A stretch of 64,000 bases of DNA from Hahella sp. HNIBRBA332 (GCF_030719035.1 NZ_CP132203.1:5722501-5786500); one strand, 5' to 3'. Positions 8,966 to 18,269 are shown, counted from the stretch's first letter. The notes: generated by a model not told the origin, from the sequence alone. Program-made: numbers and translations.

Positions 8966-11383
8966 TTACACGTCCAGGTTCATAACAGACAGAGCGTTGG
9001 TCTGAATGAAATCACGACGTGGTTCTACATCATCGCCCATCAAAGTGTTAAAGATCTGATCCGCAGCGATCGCATCTTCGATGGTAACTTTCATCATGCG
9101 ACGCACAGCAGGGTCCATGGTGGTTTCCCACAACTGCTCAGGGTTCATTTCACCCAGTCCTTTATAGCGCTGGATGTTCAAGCCACGTTGGGCTTCCTTC
9201 ATCAACCAGACTAATGAGTCGTCAAAGGTCTCGATAGCCTGCGTCTTTTCACCCCGCTTCACATAAGCGCCAGCCTCAACCAGACCGTCCAGTTTTTCGG
9301 CCATATCGGCAATGTTGGTGTAAGAGCTGGAGCCAAAGAAGTCCTGGTTGAAGGTGTATTTATAGTCCACACCATGCTGAACCAATTCCACCTGAGGCAA
9401 GAACAGGCTTCTTTCCGCATCTTCCACAACACTGATGACGTAGTTGTTGCCAGTGCTGTTGTCATAGCCCAGCTTCTCGTTAAGCAAAGCGACCCAGGCT
9501 TCAACGGCGCCTTTATCTTTGAGTTGCTCCTGCGTCAAACGAGGTACATAGAGAAGCTGGTTCAGCACGCCCCTGGGATAGGCTCTGGACATACGTTCAA
9601 TGACGCCTGTCGCCGTACGGTAATCCGTCACCAGAGTCTCCAGCGCAGTCCCGATAATGGGGGGAGCTTCTGGATTTACAAACAATTGAGTGTTCTCAAG
9701 CGCGCTCTGGGTCAGGTACTGCTGAAGCGCTTTCTCATCTTTAACGTACTGCTCCTGCTTGCCTCTTTTCACCTTGTACAGAGGAGGCATTGCAATATAA
9801 ACGTGGCCGTTCTCAATAATTTCGCGCATCTGTCTGAAGAAGAAGGTCAGCAGCAAAGTACGAATGTGGGAGCCGTCCACGTCCGCATCCGTCATGATGA
9901 TGATGCTGTGATAGCGCAGCTTGTTCACATCAAACTCTTCACGACCGATTCCGCAACCCAGAGCCGTAATCAGAGTGCCGACTTCAGCGGAAGACAGCAT
10001 CTTGTCGAAACGGGCCTTTTCCACGTTCAGGATCTTACCTTTCAGTGGCAGAATAGCCTGAGTTTTACGGTCGCGCCCTTGCTTGGCGGAACCACCCGCC
10101 GAGTCACCCTCCACTATGTACAGTTCAGACAGAGCAGGATCTTTCTCTTGGCAGTCAGCCAGTTTACCTGGCAATCCGGCGATATCGAGTGCGCCTTTAC
10201 GACGGGTCATTTCACGGGCTTTTCTGGCCGCTTCCCTAGCGCGAGCCGCGTCGATCATTTTGTTGACTACGTTCTTCGCGTCCTGGGGATTTTCCGCCAG
10301 GAAGTCTGCGAAGTGAGTATTCATTTCCTGCTCGACAGCAGTCTTAACTTCAGAGGAAACCAGCTTATCTTTGGTCTGAGAGGAGAACTTAGGATCTGGA
10401 ACCTTAACGGAAATAATCGCAGTCAAACCTTCGCGAGCATCATCGCCGGAGGTAGCCACCTTAGTCTTTTTCAGCATGCTCTCTTTTTCGATGTAGCTGT
10501 TAAGAGAGCGGGTAAGGGCGGCTCTAAAACCAGCCAAGTGGGTGCCGCCGTCACGCTGAGGAATATTGTTGGTAAAGCAGAAAATGTTTTCCTGGAAGGA
10601 GTCATTCCACTGCAGTGACACTTCTACAGTGATGCCATCTTCTCTTTCTTTCAGAAAGTGGAAAACTTTGTTAATTGGGTTTTTGGTCTGGTTGAGATAC
10701 TCAACGAAAGCTCTTAATCCACCCTCATATTCGAAGGTTTCTGTTTTCGCAGAACGCTCATCGTGCAACGTGATCTTAACGCCAGAATTCAAGAAGGCGA
10801 GTTCGCGCAGGCGCTTGGCCAGAATATCGTAGTGAAACTCGATATTGTTAAACGTTTCTGCGGAAGGGAAGAAGTGGACTTCCGTACCTGAGCGGTCTGT
10901 TTCGCCAACTACAGATAAAGGCGCTTGCGGTACGCCGTGCTTATATACCTGCTCATGAACTTTGTTGTCGCGGCGAATAGTCAGGCGTAGTTCTTTTGAA
11001 AGCGCGTTGACTACCGATACACCTACACCGTGCAGACCGCCGGATACTTTGTAGCTGTTGTCGTCGAACTTACCGCCAGCATGCAGCATAGTCATGATAA
11101 CTTCTGCGGCGGAAACGCCCATTTCTTCGTGGATATCGACGGGGATGCCACGGCCGTCATCGCTAACCGTGATTGATTCATCGGCATGAATCGTGATCTT
11201 CACTTCTTTACAGTATCCGGCCAAGGCTTCGTCGATAGAGTTATCAACTACCTCGAACACCATGTGGTGAAGACCGGTGCCATCGTCAGTGTCGCCAATG
11301 TACATACCTGGACGCTTTCTTACCGCATCCAGGCCTTTTAACACTTTGATGCTTGAGGAATCATAATTTCCCGATGAGGACAT
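8966..11383 (-). CDS. gyrB: DNA gyrase subunit B
   Basis: This is the ATPase subunit of the type II topoisomerase that introduces negative supercoils. The 805-residue protein has the N-terminal GHKL ATPase (VVDNSIDEALAG, DDGRGIP, GGLHGVGVSVVNALS). The TOPRIM domain has EGDSAGG beginning at Glu425 and the metal-binding DVDGSH motif. The C-terminal GyrA-contact end (QRYKGLGEMNPEQLWETTMDP) is intact. Length fits the long Escherichia coli-type GyrB, which carries an insert in the TOPRIM region. AGGAGA precedes the start. It is last in the dnaA-proximal minus-strand cluster, 23 nt after recF. Confidence 0.98.
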   Translation of the reverse strand: MSSSGNYDSSSIKVLKGLDAVRKRPGMYIGDTDDGTGLHHMVFEVVDNSIDEALAGYCKEVKITIHADESITVSDDGRGIPVDIHEEMGVSAAEVIMTMLHAGGKFDDNSYKVSGGLHGVGVSVVNALSKELRLTIRRDNKVHEQVYKHGVPQAPLSVVGETDRSGTEVHFFPSAETFNNIEFHYDILAKRLRELAFLNSGVKITLHDERSAKTETFEYEGGLRAFVEYLNQTKNPINKVFHFLKEREDGITVEVSLQWNDSFQENIFCFTNNIPQRDGGTHLAGFRAALTRSLNSYIEKESMLKKTKVATSGDDAREGLTAIISVKVPDPKFSSQTKDKLVSSEVKTAVEQEMNTHFADFLAENPQDAKNVVNKMIDAARAREAARKAREMTRRKGALDIAGLPGKLADCQEKDPALSELYIVEGDSAGGSAKQGRDRKTQAILPLKGKILNVEKARFDKMLSSAEVGTLITALGCGIGREEFDVNKLRYHSIIIMTDADVDGSHIRTLLLTFFFRQMREIIENGHVYIAMPPLYKVKRGKQEQYVKDEKALQQYLTQSALENTQLFVNPEAPPIIGTALETLVTDYRTATGVIERMSRAYPRGVLNQLLYVPRLTQEQLKDKGAVEAWVALLNEKLGYDNSTGNNYVISVVEDAERSLFLPQVELVQHGVDYKYTFNQDFFGSSSYTNIADMAEKLDGLVEAGAYVKRGEKTQAIETFDDSLVWLMKEAQRGLNIQRYKGLGEMNPEQLWETTMDPAVRRMMKVTIEDAIAADQIFNTLMGDDVEPRRDFIQTNALSVMNLDV

Positions 11384-11406
11384 ATATCTCTCCTAACCGT
11401 CACACG

Positions 11407-12534
11407 CTAATTGTGGACTTTGGTGACAGCACCCTGTTCCACGTGAAACATTTGCGTGTCGTATTCTTGATTAAAATGGCCGAACAAATATTCTGACTGC
11501 TGTTTGTCCAGGACCGTCACAAACACCTGGGCCCCTTTCTCCAACATTCTCGTTAACAGTGTTACCTGATTTCCGGTATCCAGCTCCGCTCCAACATCAT
11601 CAATCAGCACAATGGGCCTTTGATTTGTCCGCCGCCGTAATATTTCCAATTGTGATAAGTACAGGTGAGTTATCAGAGTCTTCTGTTGACCTCTCGATAA
11701 CACTTCCTTCGCGTGAACCCCACCGACCTTTACTTTAATATCCGCCCGGTGCGGGCCTAGAGTCGTAAATCCTTTTTTTACGTCGCTTTCGACTGACGAA
11801 GCCAATTGCTCCATGTGATTGACATCATTCTGATACCAGCCGTTGCTAAGCGTAATCGTCAGCTTGTCGCCAATATCCCTGGTTTGTTCACTGGACTCTT
11901 TCAGAGATTCGATGAGAATTTCTTTCAACTCAGCGAAATAAGCGTCTCTATAGCGGCTTATCTCGTCTGAATACGCTACGTATTGATTGTCCCATGCACT
12001 TAACTCAGAACGGCTAATATTACCACTTTTCAGCAATTTATTCCTTTGCAATAGCAATTTGCGCCAGTTCTGCCAAACCACTTTGAATTGGTGTTCCACG
12101 TGAAACACTCCCCAGTCGACAAAGCGCCTTCGCTCTCCAGGACCTCCGTTAATAAACCCAAAGGTATCGGGAGTGACAATCAATATAGGAAGGGCCGCCG
12201 CCAGCTCGGACAAGGTCCTGGCGCTCTCGCCATTGATCCTGACCCTTGTCAGCTTGCCTGTCTTCTGGCGGCTAACACCAATGCGGAATGACTTGCCTGC
12301 ATCTTCATTAACGGCCTCGCCAAAACAGACCATTTCATCGGACAGATGTGAAACAGCGTAATCCAGTTCTTTAGTGCGAAATGACGCACCCCGTCCCAGC
12401 AGGTAAACGCCTTCCAAAAGACTACTTTTTCCACTTCCGTTATTCCCGTGAAATAACAGTAATCTCGCAGAGGTATCCAACTTTAGACTGGAGATATTAC
12501 GCAAGTTGGTGAATGCAATACGGCTAAGACCCAT
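11407..12534 (-). CDS. recF: DNA replication and repair protein RecF
   Basis: RecF is an SMC-like ATPase that helps load RecA at single-strand gaps. It has Walker A GNNGSGKS (residues 30-37), the signature LSRGQQKTLITHLYLSQ, and Walker B IVLIDDVGAELD. At 375 residues it is of normal length. Two copies of the 16-bp parS motif lie inside the gene (11435-11450 and 12092-12107). They are read as Phe-His-Val-Glu in both places, so partition-site selection constrains these codons. It sits 15 nt after the MarC-family gene and 23 nt before gyrB. Confidence 0.96.
   Translation of the reverse strand: MGLSRIAFTNLRNISSLKLDTSARLLLFHGNNGSGKSSLLEGVYLLGRGASFRTKELDYAVSHLSDEMVCFGEAVNEDAGKSFRIGVSRQKTGKLTRVRINGESARTLSELAAALPILIVTPDTFGFINGGPGERRRFVDWGVFHVEHQFKVVWQNWRKLLLQRNKLLKSGNISRSELSAWDNQYVAYSDEISRYRDAYFAELKEILIESLKESSEQTRDIGDKLTITLSNGWYQNDVNHMEQLASSVESDVKKGFTTLGPHRADIKVKVGGVHAKEVLSRGQQKTLITHLYLSQLEILRRRTNQRPIVLIDDVGAELDTGNQVTLLTRMLEKGAQVFVTVLDKQQSEYLFGHFNQEYDTQMFHVEQGAVTKVHN
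11435..11450. promoter_or_regulatory. parS centromere site 1 (inside 3' end of recF)
   Basis: TGTTCCACGTGAAACA matches the bacterial chromosomal parS consensus (TGTTNCACGTGAAACA). ParB, encoded at 27295-28170, should bind it. It lies about 6 kb from the oriC-like region, the usual distance for origin-proximal parS. Confidence 0.9.
12092..12107. promoter_or_regulatory. parS centromere site 2 (inside recF)
   Basis: An identical 16-bp TGTTCCACGTGAAACA lies 657 bp from site 1, in the same orientation and also inside recF. Two identical copies within one gene make chance occurrence very unlikely. Confidence 0.9.
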
Positions 12535-12549
12535 ACAAACAGTCCAGCG

Positions 12550-13152
12550 TCAGGATACGTGGGTCAATTTAGTCAATAGAGGCTGTAAACCAGTCAGGAA
12601 CATCTCCACCGAAACCGCGATCAACAGCATCCCCATCAGACGCTCTATGGCGATGATGCCTCGCTTACGGAGTACCTTATACAAAAAGGTGGAACTCATC
12701 AGTGTGACCGCAGTGACAGACCAGGCTAGTAATACCACGATCGACCAATCCATCATTCTTTCCGGTTCCCGGGTGGAAATCAGAATCAGCGTCGCCAACG
12801 CCGAAGGGCCCGCCACAAAGGGGATTGCCAAAGGCACGATAAAAGGCTCGCCATCGGGAAGATCTTCAAGCCATTCCCTTTTGGCGGGAAAAATCATGCG
12901 CAATGCGATGATAAACAACACAATAGCGCCTGCGATGCCCACAGACTCCTTGCTCAGGCTGAATATCTTGAGCAAATACTGTCCACAGTATAAAAACACC
13001 AACAGAATCGCCAAAGCGATCAACAACTCTCTGAACAATACTTTCTTTCTTCTCTTGACGTCTACACGCTCAAGAATACTCAAGAACAAAGGAATATTTC
13101 CCAATGGGTCCATGACCACGATTAACAAGGTCAACGCGGATACGATATCCAT
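12550..13152 (-). CDS. MarC-family integral membrane protein
   Basis: This 200-residue inner-membrane protein has about six hydrophobic segments. It shows the MarC family pattern: 'LLIVVMDPLGNIPLFLSIL' at the start, 'LSKESVGIAGAIVLFIIALRMIF' in the middle, and 'PLAIPFVAGPSALATLI' followed by 'ERLMGMLLIAVSVEMFLTGL'. The family's function is unsettled; the old link to multiple antibiotic resistance is not supported. ATG 13152 is preferred because an AAGGGGAAG ribosome site precedes it; a TTG at 13170 would add six residues. It lies between the AarF-like gene and recF, which is unusual for this cluster. Confidence 0.85.
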   Translation of the reverse strand: MDIVSALTLLIVVMDPLGNIPLFLSILERVDVKRRKKVLFRELLIALAILLVFLYCGQYLLKIFSLSKESVGIAGAIVLFIIALRMIFPAKREWLEDLPDGEPFIVPLAIPFVAGPSALATLILISTREPERMMDWSIVVLLAWSVTAVTLMSSTFLYKVLRKRGIIAIERLMGMLLIAVSVEMFLTGLQPLLTKLTHVS

Positions 13153-13168
13153 CAACTTCCCCTTAAAC

Positions 13169-13202
13169 AAAAAAAACCTAACACAACAATGTGCTAGGTT
13201 CT
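13169..13202 (-). terminator. Intrinsic terminator of the AarF-like gene
   Basis: Read on the minus strand, AACCTAGCACA pairs with TGTGTTAGGTT around a short loop and is followed by a run of eight T. It separates the AarF-like gene from the MarC-family gene, so recF and gyrB may need a promoter after this point. Confidence 0.82.
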
Positions 13203-13225
13203 TTAACTACGCAAGTGAACCACCG

Positions 13226-14515
13226 TTATTGGATCAGGCTGAGCCTTTCGTCCATAAACATATCCAGTTCTGGCGCCAGTACATGTACATAACGGTCAAA
13301 ATATAAAAATTGTTTTAGCAACAATGCAAACTCTCTGGGAAAGTGCAAACCGTGCTGCTCCCCAATTTTCACCAGATCCATCAGAATATTGTTAACTTCA
13401 TCATCGCCAGTCTGCTGGTCGTAATATGTCGGCGGCATATCTGGCGTCATCGCATCCATCTTCTTGTAAACGTTTGCGATATCCGCCGCCAGATCATCCA
13501 CGCTTAATTGAGTCTTCGTGATGCCAATTCGCGACATGGCGTCAGCCATGCCGTGGAAATTCCCCATCATTATCGCCGTGATGAAGTCAGACACCGCCTG
13601 CCAGGTTCCGGCGCCAATGCGGCCCACAATGCCGAAGTCGATAAATCCGATGCGGCCATCTTCCAGCACCATCAGGTTGCCAGCGTGAACATCCGCATGA
13701 AAGAAGTCGCACTGGGTCAAACTGGCGAACCAGGTATTCATCGCTGTGATCAGCGTCTTTTCCGGATCCGGGCAATATTTGCGAATCGTTTCCAGATCTG
13801 TCAGAGGCACGCCATAAAAACGCTCCATGGTTAAAACCCGCATGGTGCTGGCTTGCTCATATACCGTGGGCACAACCGCTTGATCATTGCCGCTATTCGC
13901 CAGAAACTCTCTAAACTCCTTGAGATTGACTGCCTCCTGATAGAAGTCACATTCCTCCATCATGGTTCGCTGAATCTCTTCCACAATGCCCGATAGTGAG
14001 GTCCAAGACAGCTTTGGCGCCAAATATTCAACCACACGCGCCGCAACATACAAAAAATTCAAATCCGTCAGCAGGACATTGCGAACGCCGGGCTTCTGCA
14101 CCTTAATGACCACATCTTCTCCCGTCACCAGACGGGCGGCGTGAACCTGAGCGATGGATGCGGAAGCCAACGGTTTAGTATCGATATGCGAATATATCGA
14201 CTGCAGCGGCCGCTTGAATTCTTCCTTCAGGATTTTCTCAATTTGCGAGTAGGGCAGCGGCTTGGTTTTATCCAAACACAGTTGAAACTCTTCAACATAA
14301 TCTGCTGGGAAAAACGTTGGTGAGCTGGCGATAAATTGGCCCAGCTTAATATAAGTAGCGCCCAGCTCTTCAAAAGTCTGTCGCAAAAGCCTTGGCGCAG
14401 GTGCGCGATTTCCCTTCAGCCAGCCAAGGCCAACCTTGGATATGACTGCCGCCGTTTGACCAATCCTGGCGGCTCCCTTTACTGCGTTAACAATTTTTCC
14501 CATAAGCTTTTCCAC
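13226..14515 (-). CDS. AarF/UbiB (ABC1) family atypical kinase-like protein
   Basis: The 429-residue protein carries the hallmarks of the ABC1/UbiB atypical kinase family. These are the KxGQ motif (YIKLGQFIASSP), the Ala-rich loop ASASIAQVHAA in place of the glycine loop, the VVIKVQKPG lysine strand, HADVHAGNLMV, and the metal-binding GFIDFG. Relatives act in ubiquinone synthesis or lipid homeostasis. It lacks the C-terminal membrane helices of true UbiB, so I leave the gene symbol empty. It follows dnaN by 128 nt on the same strand and ends at a strong terminator. Its presence between dnaN and recF departs from the classic arrangement. Confidence 0.88.
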   Translation of the reverse strand: MEKLMGKIVNAVKGAARIGQTAAVISKVGLGWLKGNRAPAPRLLRQTFEELGATYIKLGQFIASSPTFFPADYVEEFQLCLDKTKPLPYSQIEKILKEEFKRPLQSIYSHIDTKPLASASIAQVHAARLVTGEDVVIKVQKPGVRNVLLTDLNFLYVAARVVEYLAPKLSWTSLSGIVEEIQRTMMEECDFYQEAVNLKEFREFLANSGNDQAVVPTVYEQASTMRVLTMERFYGVPLTDLETIRKYCPDPEKTLITAMNTWFASLTQCDFFHADVHAGNLMVLEDGRIGFIDFGIVGRIGAGTWQAVSDFITAIMMGNFHGMADAMSRIGITKTQLSVDDLAADIANVYKKMDAMTPDMPPTYYDQQTGDDEVNNILMDLVKIGEQHGLHFPREFALLLKQFLYFDRYVHVLAPELDMFMDERLSLIQ

Positions 14516-14643
14516 TCTCTCTGAGATTCAAACTCTGTCTGCATTCAGGGGCGATTCATCCTTGCCGAACGTCATACTCAAGTGGGCGACGCGCCGCGAC
14601 CTTTCGAACTCAAACAGGTTCACGGCGCTGTCAGTTTGCCTGA

Positions 14644-15747
14644 CTATAGCCTCATAGGCATGACGACATACACAGCATCTCTGGTATCAACGCCTTCCAC
14701 CAACGCGCTGCTATTCGCATTGGAAAGCGTCACTTTGACCTGCTCATCGTCCAGTGCGTTAAGCACGTCAATCAGGTAGCCCACGTTGAAGCCAATTTGC
14801 AAAGCTTCATGCGGGTATTCCACTTCCAGGCTATCCTCCGCCTCTTCCTGATCCGGGTTATTCGCAAATACTTTCAACAGGCCGTCTTCGAACTGCAGGC
14901 GAACGCCCCGAATACTTTCGTGTGACAAAATACTCGCGCGCGACAAAACGCCTTTCAACAGGACCCTGTCTGCGATCATCACCTTATCCCCAGATCTTGG
15001 GATAACTCTTTGATAATCAGGGAATTTTCCATCGATTAACTTAGAGGTGAAAGTAAAATGCCCTACGCTGGCCCGCACATGATTATCGCCGAATACCAGG
15101 GTACAGGACTCATCTGTATCACTAAGAAGACGGCCCAGCTCTAAAATCCCCTTACGAGGCACGATAGGTTGTCGCTTTTCACTAACGCCGGTTTGCAGGG
15201 ACACATTGGCGAGGGCGAGACGATGGCCATCGGTTGCGACAGCGCGCAGGCCCTGCTCATCCAATTCCATCAACATGCCATTTAAATAATAACGAACATC
15301 CTGCTGGGCCATGGCGAAGGAGGTTGCATCAATCAATCGCTTAAGCTCTCTTTGCGGCAACGTGACTTTCACGCTTTCAGGTTCTTCCTCCACATTGGGG
15401 AAGTGCTCCGCAGGCAATGTAGACAATATGAAATGACTGCTGCCATAGCGTACGTTCAAACGCCCGTCTTTCAGCTCAATACCAATCGCTGCGCCTTCGG
15501 GTAGGGCGCGGCAGATATCTGTGAACTTCTTTGCGGGAACGGTGATTCTGGATTCATGCTCAATGTTTACGTCGCTAATTTCCGCGACCAGCTCCACTTC
15601 CATATTTGTGCCGGTGATAACCAGCTTTCCGTCTCTGGCGTCAAGCAATACGTTGGCGAGCACAGGCATCGTCTGGCGTTTTTCAACCACCCCAGAAATC
15701 ATTTGCAATGACGTGACAAGCGCCTCTCTGGTTATAGTGAGCTTCAT
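14644..15747 (-). CDS. dnaN: DNA polymerase III beta subunit (sliding clamp)
   Basis: DnaN is the ring-shaped processivity clamp of the replicative polymerase. The 367-residue length and three-domain pattern are typical. It begins MKLTITREALVTSLQMISGVVEKRQTMPVLANVLL and has the conserved 'RYYLNGMLME...ATDGHRLA' segment. It ends in YVVMPMRL, the C-terminal strand next to the partner-binding pocket. It lies 102 nt downstream of dnaA on the same strand, the usual dnaA-dnaN order. Confidence 0.98.
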   Translation of the reverse strand: MKLTITREALVTSLQMISGVVEKRQTMPVLANVLLDARDGKLVITGTNMEVELVAEISDVNIEHESRITVPAKKFTDICRALPEGAAIGIELKDGRLNVRYGSSHFILSTLPAEHFPNVEEEPESVKVTLPQRELKRLIDATSFAMAQQDVRYYLNGMLMELDEQGLRAVATDGHRLALANVSLQTGVSEKRQPIVPRKGILELGRLLSDTDESCTLVFGDNHVRASVGHFTFTSKLIDGKFPDYQRVIPRSGDKVMIADRVLLKGVLSRASILSHESIRGVRLQFEDGLLKVFANNPDQEEAEDSLEVEYPHEALQIGFNVGYLIDVLNALDDEQVKVTLSNANSSALVEGVDTRDAVYVVMPMRL

Positions 15748-15849
15748 GTAATATCCCGTTTCTATAAACTCTTAAATCACTGAAAATATCGCTATTTTAA
15801 ACTAAATTTTTTTGTCGCCATCAATCTGGCGGCGCATGCCTCAACCTAA

Positions 15850-17250
15850 CTAGCTGGTTAACATGCGCATAAAATTCTGATAATCGTCCCGCAGAGTGGG
15901 ATCGCTTTGCTGAAGTTCAATCATTACCTTACAGGCATGCAAAACGGTAGTGTGGTCCCGCCCCCCAAACGCTTCGCCGATTTCAGGCAAACTGTGATTG
16001 GTCAATTCCTTAGCCAGCGCCATAGCCATCTGTCTTGGACGGGTAATTGAGCGGGTGCGACGTTTTGACAAAATATCCGCAACGCGGATTTTGTAATATT
16101 CAGCCACCGTTCTCTGGATATTATCAATACTGACCTGCTTCTCATGCAGCGCCAGCAGATCCTTCAAACATTCGCGAATAAACGCCGGCGTGATCTCCTG
16201 CCCAGTGAAGTGCGCATTGGCAATCACCAACTTCAATGCGCCTTCCAATTCTCGAACGTTAGAGCGGATTTTTTGCGCAATGAAGAAAGCGGATTCACTG
16301 CTCAGGTGAACATTCGCCTGCTCCGCCTTTTTCATCAAAATCGCCACCCGGGTCTCCAACTCAGGCGGCTCGACCATCACCGTCAGCCCCCAACCGAAGC
16401 GAGACTTCAGACGTTCTTCCATATGGTCGATCTCTTTTGGATAGCGGTCACAGGTCAGAATCATCTGCTGACCACCTTCCAACAAGGCATTAAAGGTATG
16501 GAAAAACTCTTCCTGGGAACGTTCTTTACGTGCGAAGAACTGAATATCATCAATCAGCAGCGCATCAACAGATCGATACAGGCGCTTGAAGTCGTTGAAA
16601 GCATTCAGCTGTAATGCTTTCACCATATCCGCAACGAACCTCTCGGAGTGCAGATACAGAATCTTCGCATTGGGATTCTTCTTAAAAATGGCGTTACCCA
16701 CCGCCTGCATCAAGTGCGTTTTCCCTAAACCCACGCCCCCATATAAAAATAGAGGGTTGTACGCGCTGCCCGGATTATCCGCCACTTGCATGGCCGCCGC
16801 CCGCGCCAACTGGTTTGACTTACCTTCAACAAAGGTTTCAAAGGTAAACGTAGGATTCAGATAACTCTCATGTTTGATAGCCCCTTCCACCGTAACGTTT
16901 CTTTCCCCGGACGGGGCCACATCAGCGATGACAGGCTTGGACGGAGCCGTAGTCCTTATGGAGCCAGTCGCCGTGTCCTTACTTGGCGTCCCTTTGTTAT
17001 TGCCGGCGATACTGCCAATCTTCAAAGAAATACGCGGAGCCTTCTGAGAAGTCAGTTCACTGAGAATTTCATTGATCCTGCCAATGTACTTTTCATTAAC
17101 CCAATCCAGTACAAACCGGTTTGGCGCAAACAAAAGCAGTTCCTCCTCAGAACCTTTCGCCTGTAAAGGGCGTAACCAAGTGTTGAACTGTTGTGCTGGC
17201 AACTCGTCCTCTAAATAACCCAGACATTGATGCCACAGCTCAGATGTCAC
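15850..17250 (-). CDS. dnaA: Chromosomal replication initiator protein DnaA
   Basis: DnaA binds DnaA boxes and opens the origin. With a GTG start at 17250 it has 466 residues, matching the family. Domain I is at the N terminus (LWHQCLGYLEDELPAQQFNTWL). Domain III has Walker A GVGLGKT (172-178), Walker B ALLIDDIQFF and sensor motifs. Domain IV ends with the DNA-binding signature GGRDHTTVLHACK. The GTG is chosen because GGAGG (17258-17262) sits seven nt upstream. A 44-residue upstream extension in the same frame (to 17382) is unlike any DnaA and is rejected. It is transcribed away from the oriC-like region. Confidence 0.97.
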   Translation of the reverse strand: MTSELWHQCLGYLEDELPAQQFNTWLRPLQAKGSEEELLLFAPNRFVLDWVNEKYIGRINEILSELTSQKAPRISLKIGSIAGNNKGTPSKDTATGSIRTTAPSKPVIADVAPSGERNVTVEGAIKHESYLNPTFTFETFVEGKSNQLARAAAMQVADNPGSAYNPLFLYGGVGLGKTHLMQAVGNAIFKKNPNAKILYLHSERFVADMVKALQLNAFNDFKRLYRSVDALLIDDIQFFARKERSQEEFFHTFNALLEGGQQMILTCDRYPKEIDHMEERLKSRFGWGLTVMVEPPELETRVAILMKKAEQANVHLSSESAFFIAQKIRSNVRELEGALKLVIANAHFTGQEITPAFIRECLKDLLALHEKQVSIDNIQRTVAEYYKIRVADILSKRRTRSITRPRQMAMALAKELTNHSLPEIGEAFGGRDHTTVLHACKVMIELQQSDPTLRDDYQNFMRMLTS

Positions 17251-18134
17251 TTCCAAACCTCCAGAATTCGTACATGCTCGCTCTTTTTTTGCGCAAATTA
17301 AAGACGGCGGCTTTCTATATATGGAAAACCGAAATTTGATGTTTTTCAGAGAAAACAAAACCCTGTGGCCAAAACCCCACATCAGGCGGCTAATAAAGAC
17401 GCTTTATTTCTTCGTCACTCCCCACATAAGCAACGAAAACAGACTGAACCTCAACAGGTAGGGGAAAATTCTAGCTGGAATGACTTCCCTTTACCACCTC
17501 GAAAATAAATCTTATTAGAAGCCCTGTGGATTATTTTTTATTTTAATTTCATTAAGTTACCGAGTTACTAACAAGCTTGTTAACATTTTTGGACGTAAAA
17601 AAATTTTTAGAACCTTTGCTCATATCCAAAACCCTCGTGATTCCCTGTGGATAACTTGTTGCGGACCTGGAGACAAATCCAGCCTGTGGAAAACTATCCA
17701 TTTCCTCCCCATGTTCTCAGCAGCTTTTCAAAGGTTAATCCCTAGCTTGCCAAGCACTTTTGCATTCAGTAAATAGATGATACATAAAAATTTTCCACAC
17801 TTATCCACAGAAATGAGGCTAACTAATCATAATTCTTCATAACCATCCTTTCTTAAAAACCTAAGATTTAATAACAAGCGAGCAAACCCTTCTTGTTTTC
17901 AGGAAATATCGGTCTATGAATGAATTTCGCACCAAAATCTTTTCCACACGAATTAACAATTCCCGGTAGAAAAGTTACTCACACTGATCCACAGACACCA
18001 ATCCAGCTCAGGCTAATCAAACCGTTTTGAAAATTTCCGCAACTCTCGTTTGCTATTTACTTCTAAATTCCATACAATTCCGCTCCCTGTTTTCTAGAAC
18101 GAATTTCAACCAGTTATTTGCTAAAGAGTCGGAT
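17251..18134. other. oriC: Probable chromosomal origin of replication (oriC) between dnaA and rpmH
   Basis: This 884-nt AT-rich gap holds a cluster of DnaA boxes. Perfect TTATCCACA sites are at 17646-17654 (minus orientation) and 17801-17809. TTTTCCACA-type sites are at 17685-17693 (minus), 17791-17799 and 17940-17948. One-mismatch sites are at 17525-17533 (minus) and 17985-17993. AT-only stretches near 17530-17560 could be the unwinding element. Gene direction switches here: dnaA, dnaN, recF and gyrB read left, while rpmH and everything after it reads right, as expected for leading strands leaving an origin. The position matches the origin of Pseudomonas. The dnaA and rpmH promoters must also lie here. 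Confidence 0.85.
18027..18056 (+). promoter_or_regulatory. Possible sigma-70 promoter for rpmH
   Basis: TTGAAA (18027-18032) and TGCTAT (18051-18056) are separated by 18 nt, about 80 nt before the rpmH start and beside the last DnaA box. The match is moderate only. Confidence 0.3.
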
Positions 18135-18269
18135 ATGAAACGCACATTCCAACCTAGCGTCCTTAAGCGTAAACGCACTCACGGTTTCCGTGCCCGCATG
18201 GCTACCGCAAACGGCCGTAAAGTTCTGGCCAGCCGTCGCGCTAAAGGTCGTAAGCGTATTTCAGCTTAA
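18135..18269 (+). CDS. rpmH: 50S ribosomal protein L34
   Basis: The 44-residue, very basic protein MKRTFQPS...RRAKGRKRISA is a full-length bacterial L34, including the conserved 'HGFRARMATANGRKVLASRRAKGRKRI'. The start is ATG 18135. An in-frame extension back to 18027 is unrelated to L34 and is ignored. It is the first gene to the right of the oriC-like region and 31 nt upstream of rnpA, the standard pairing. Confidence 0.98.
   Translation: MKRTFQPSVLKRKRTHGFRARMATANGRKVLASRRAKGRKRISA

Noticed and set aside
9374..10618. Plus-strand frame (414 codons) opposite gyrB
   Set aside because: Shadow of gyrB; no ribosome site and no domain.
12506..13306. Plus-strand frame (266 codons) opposite the MarC-family gene
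   Set aside because: The MarC-family frame has clear membrane motifs and a good start; this one has none.
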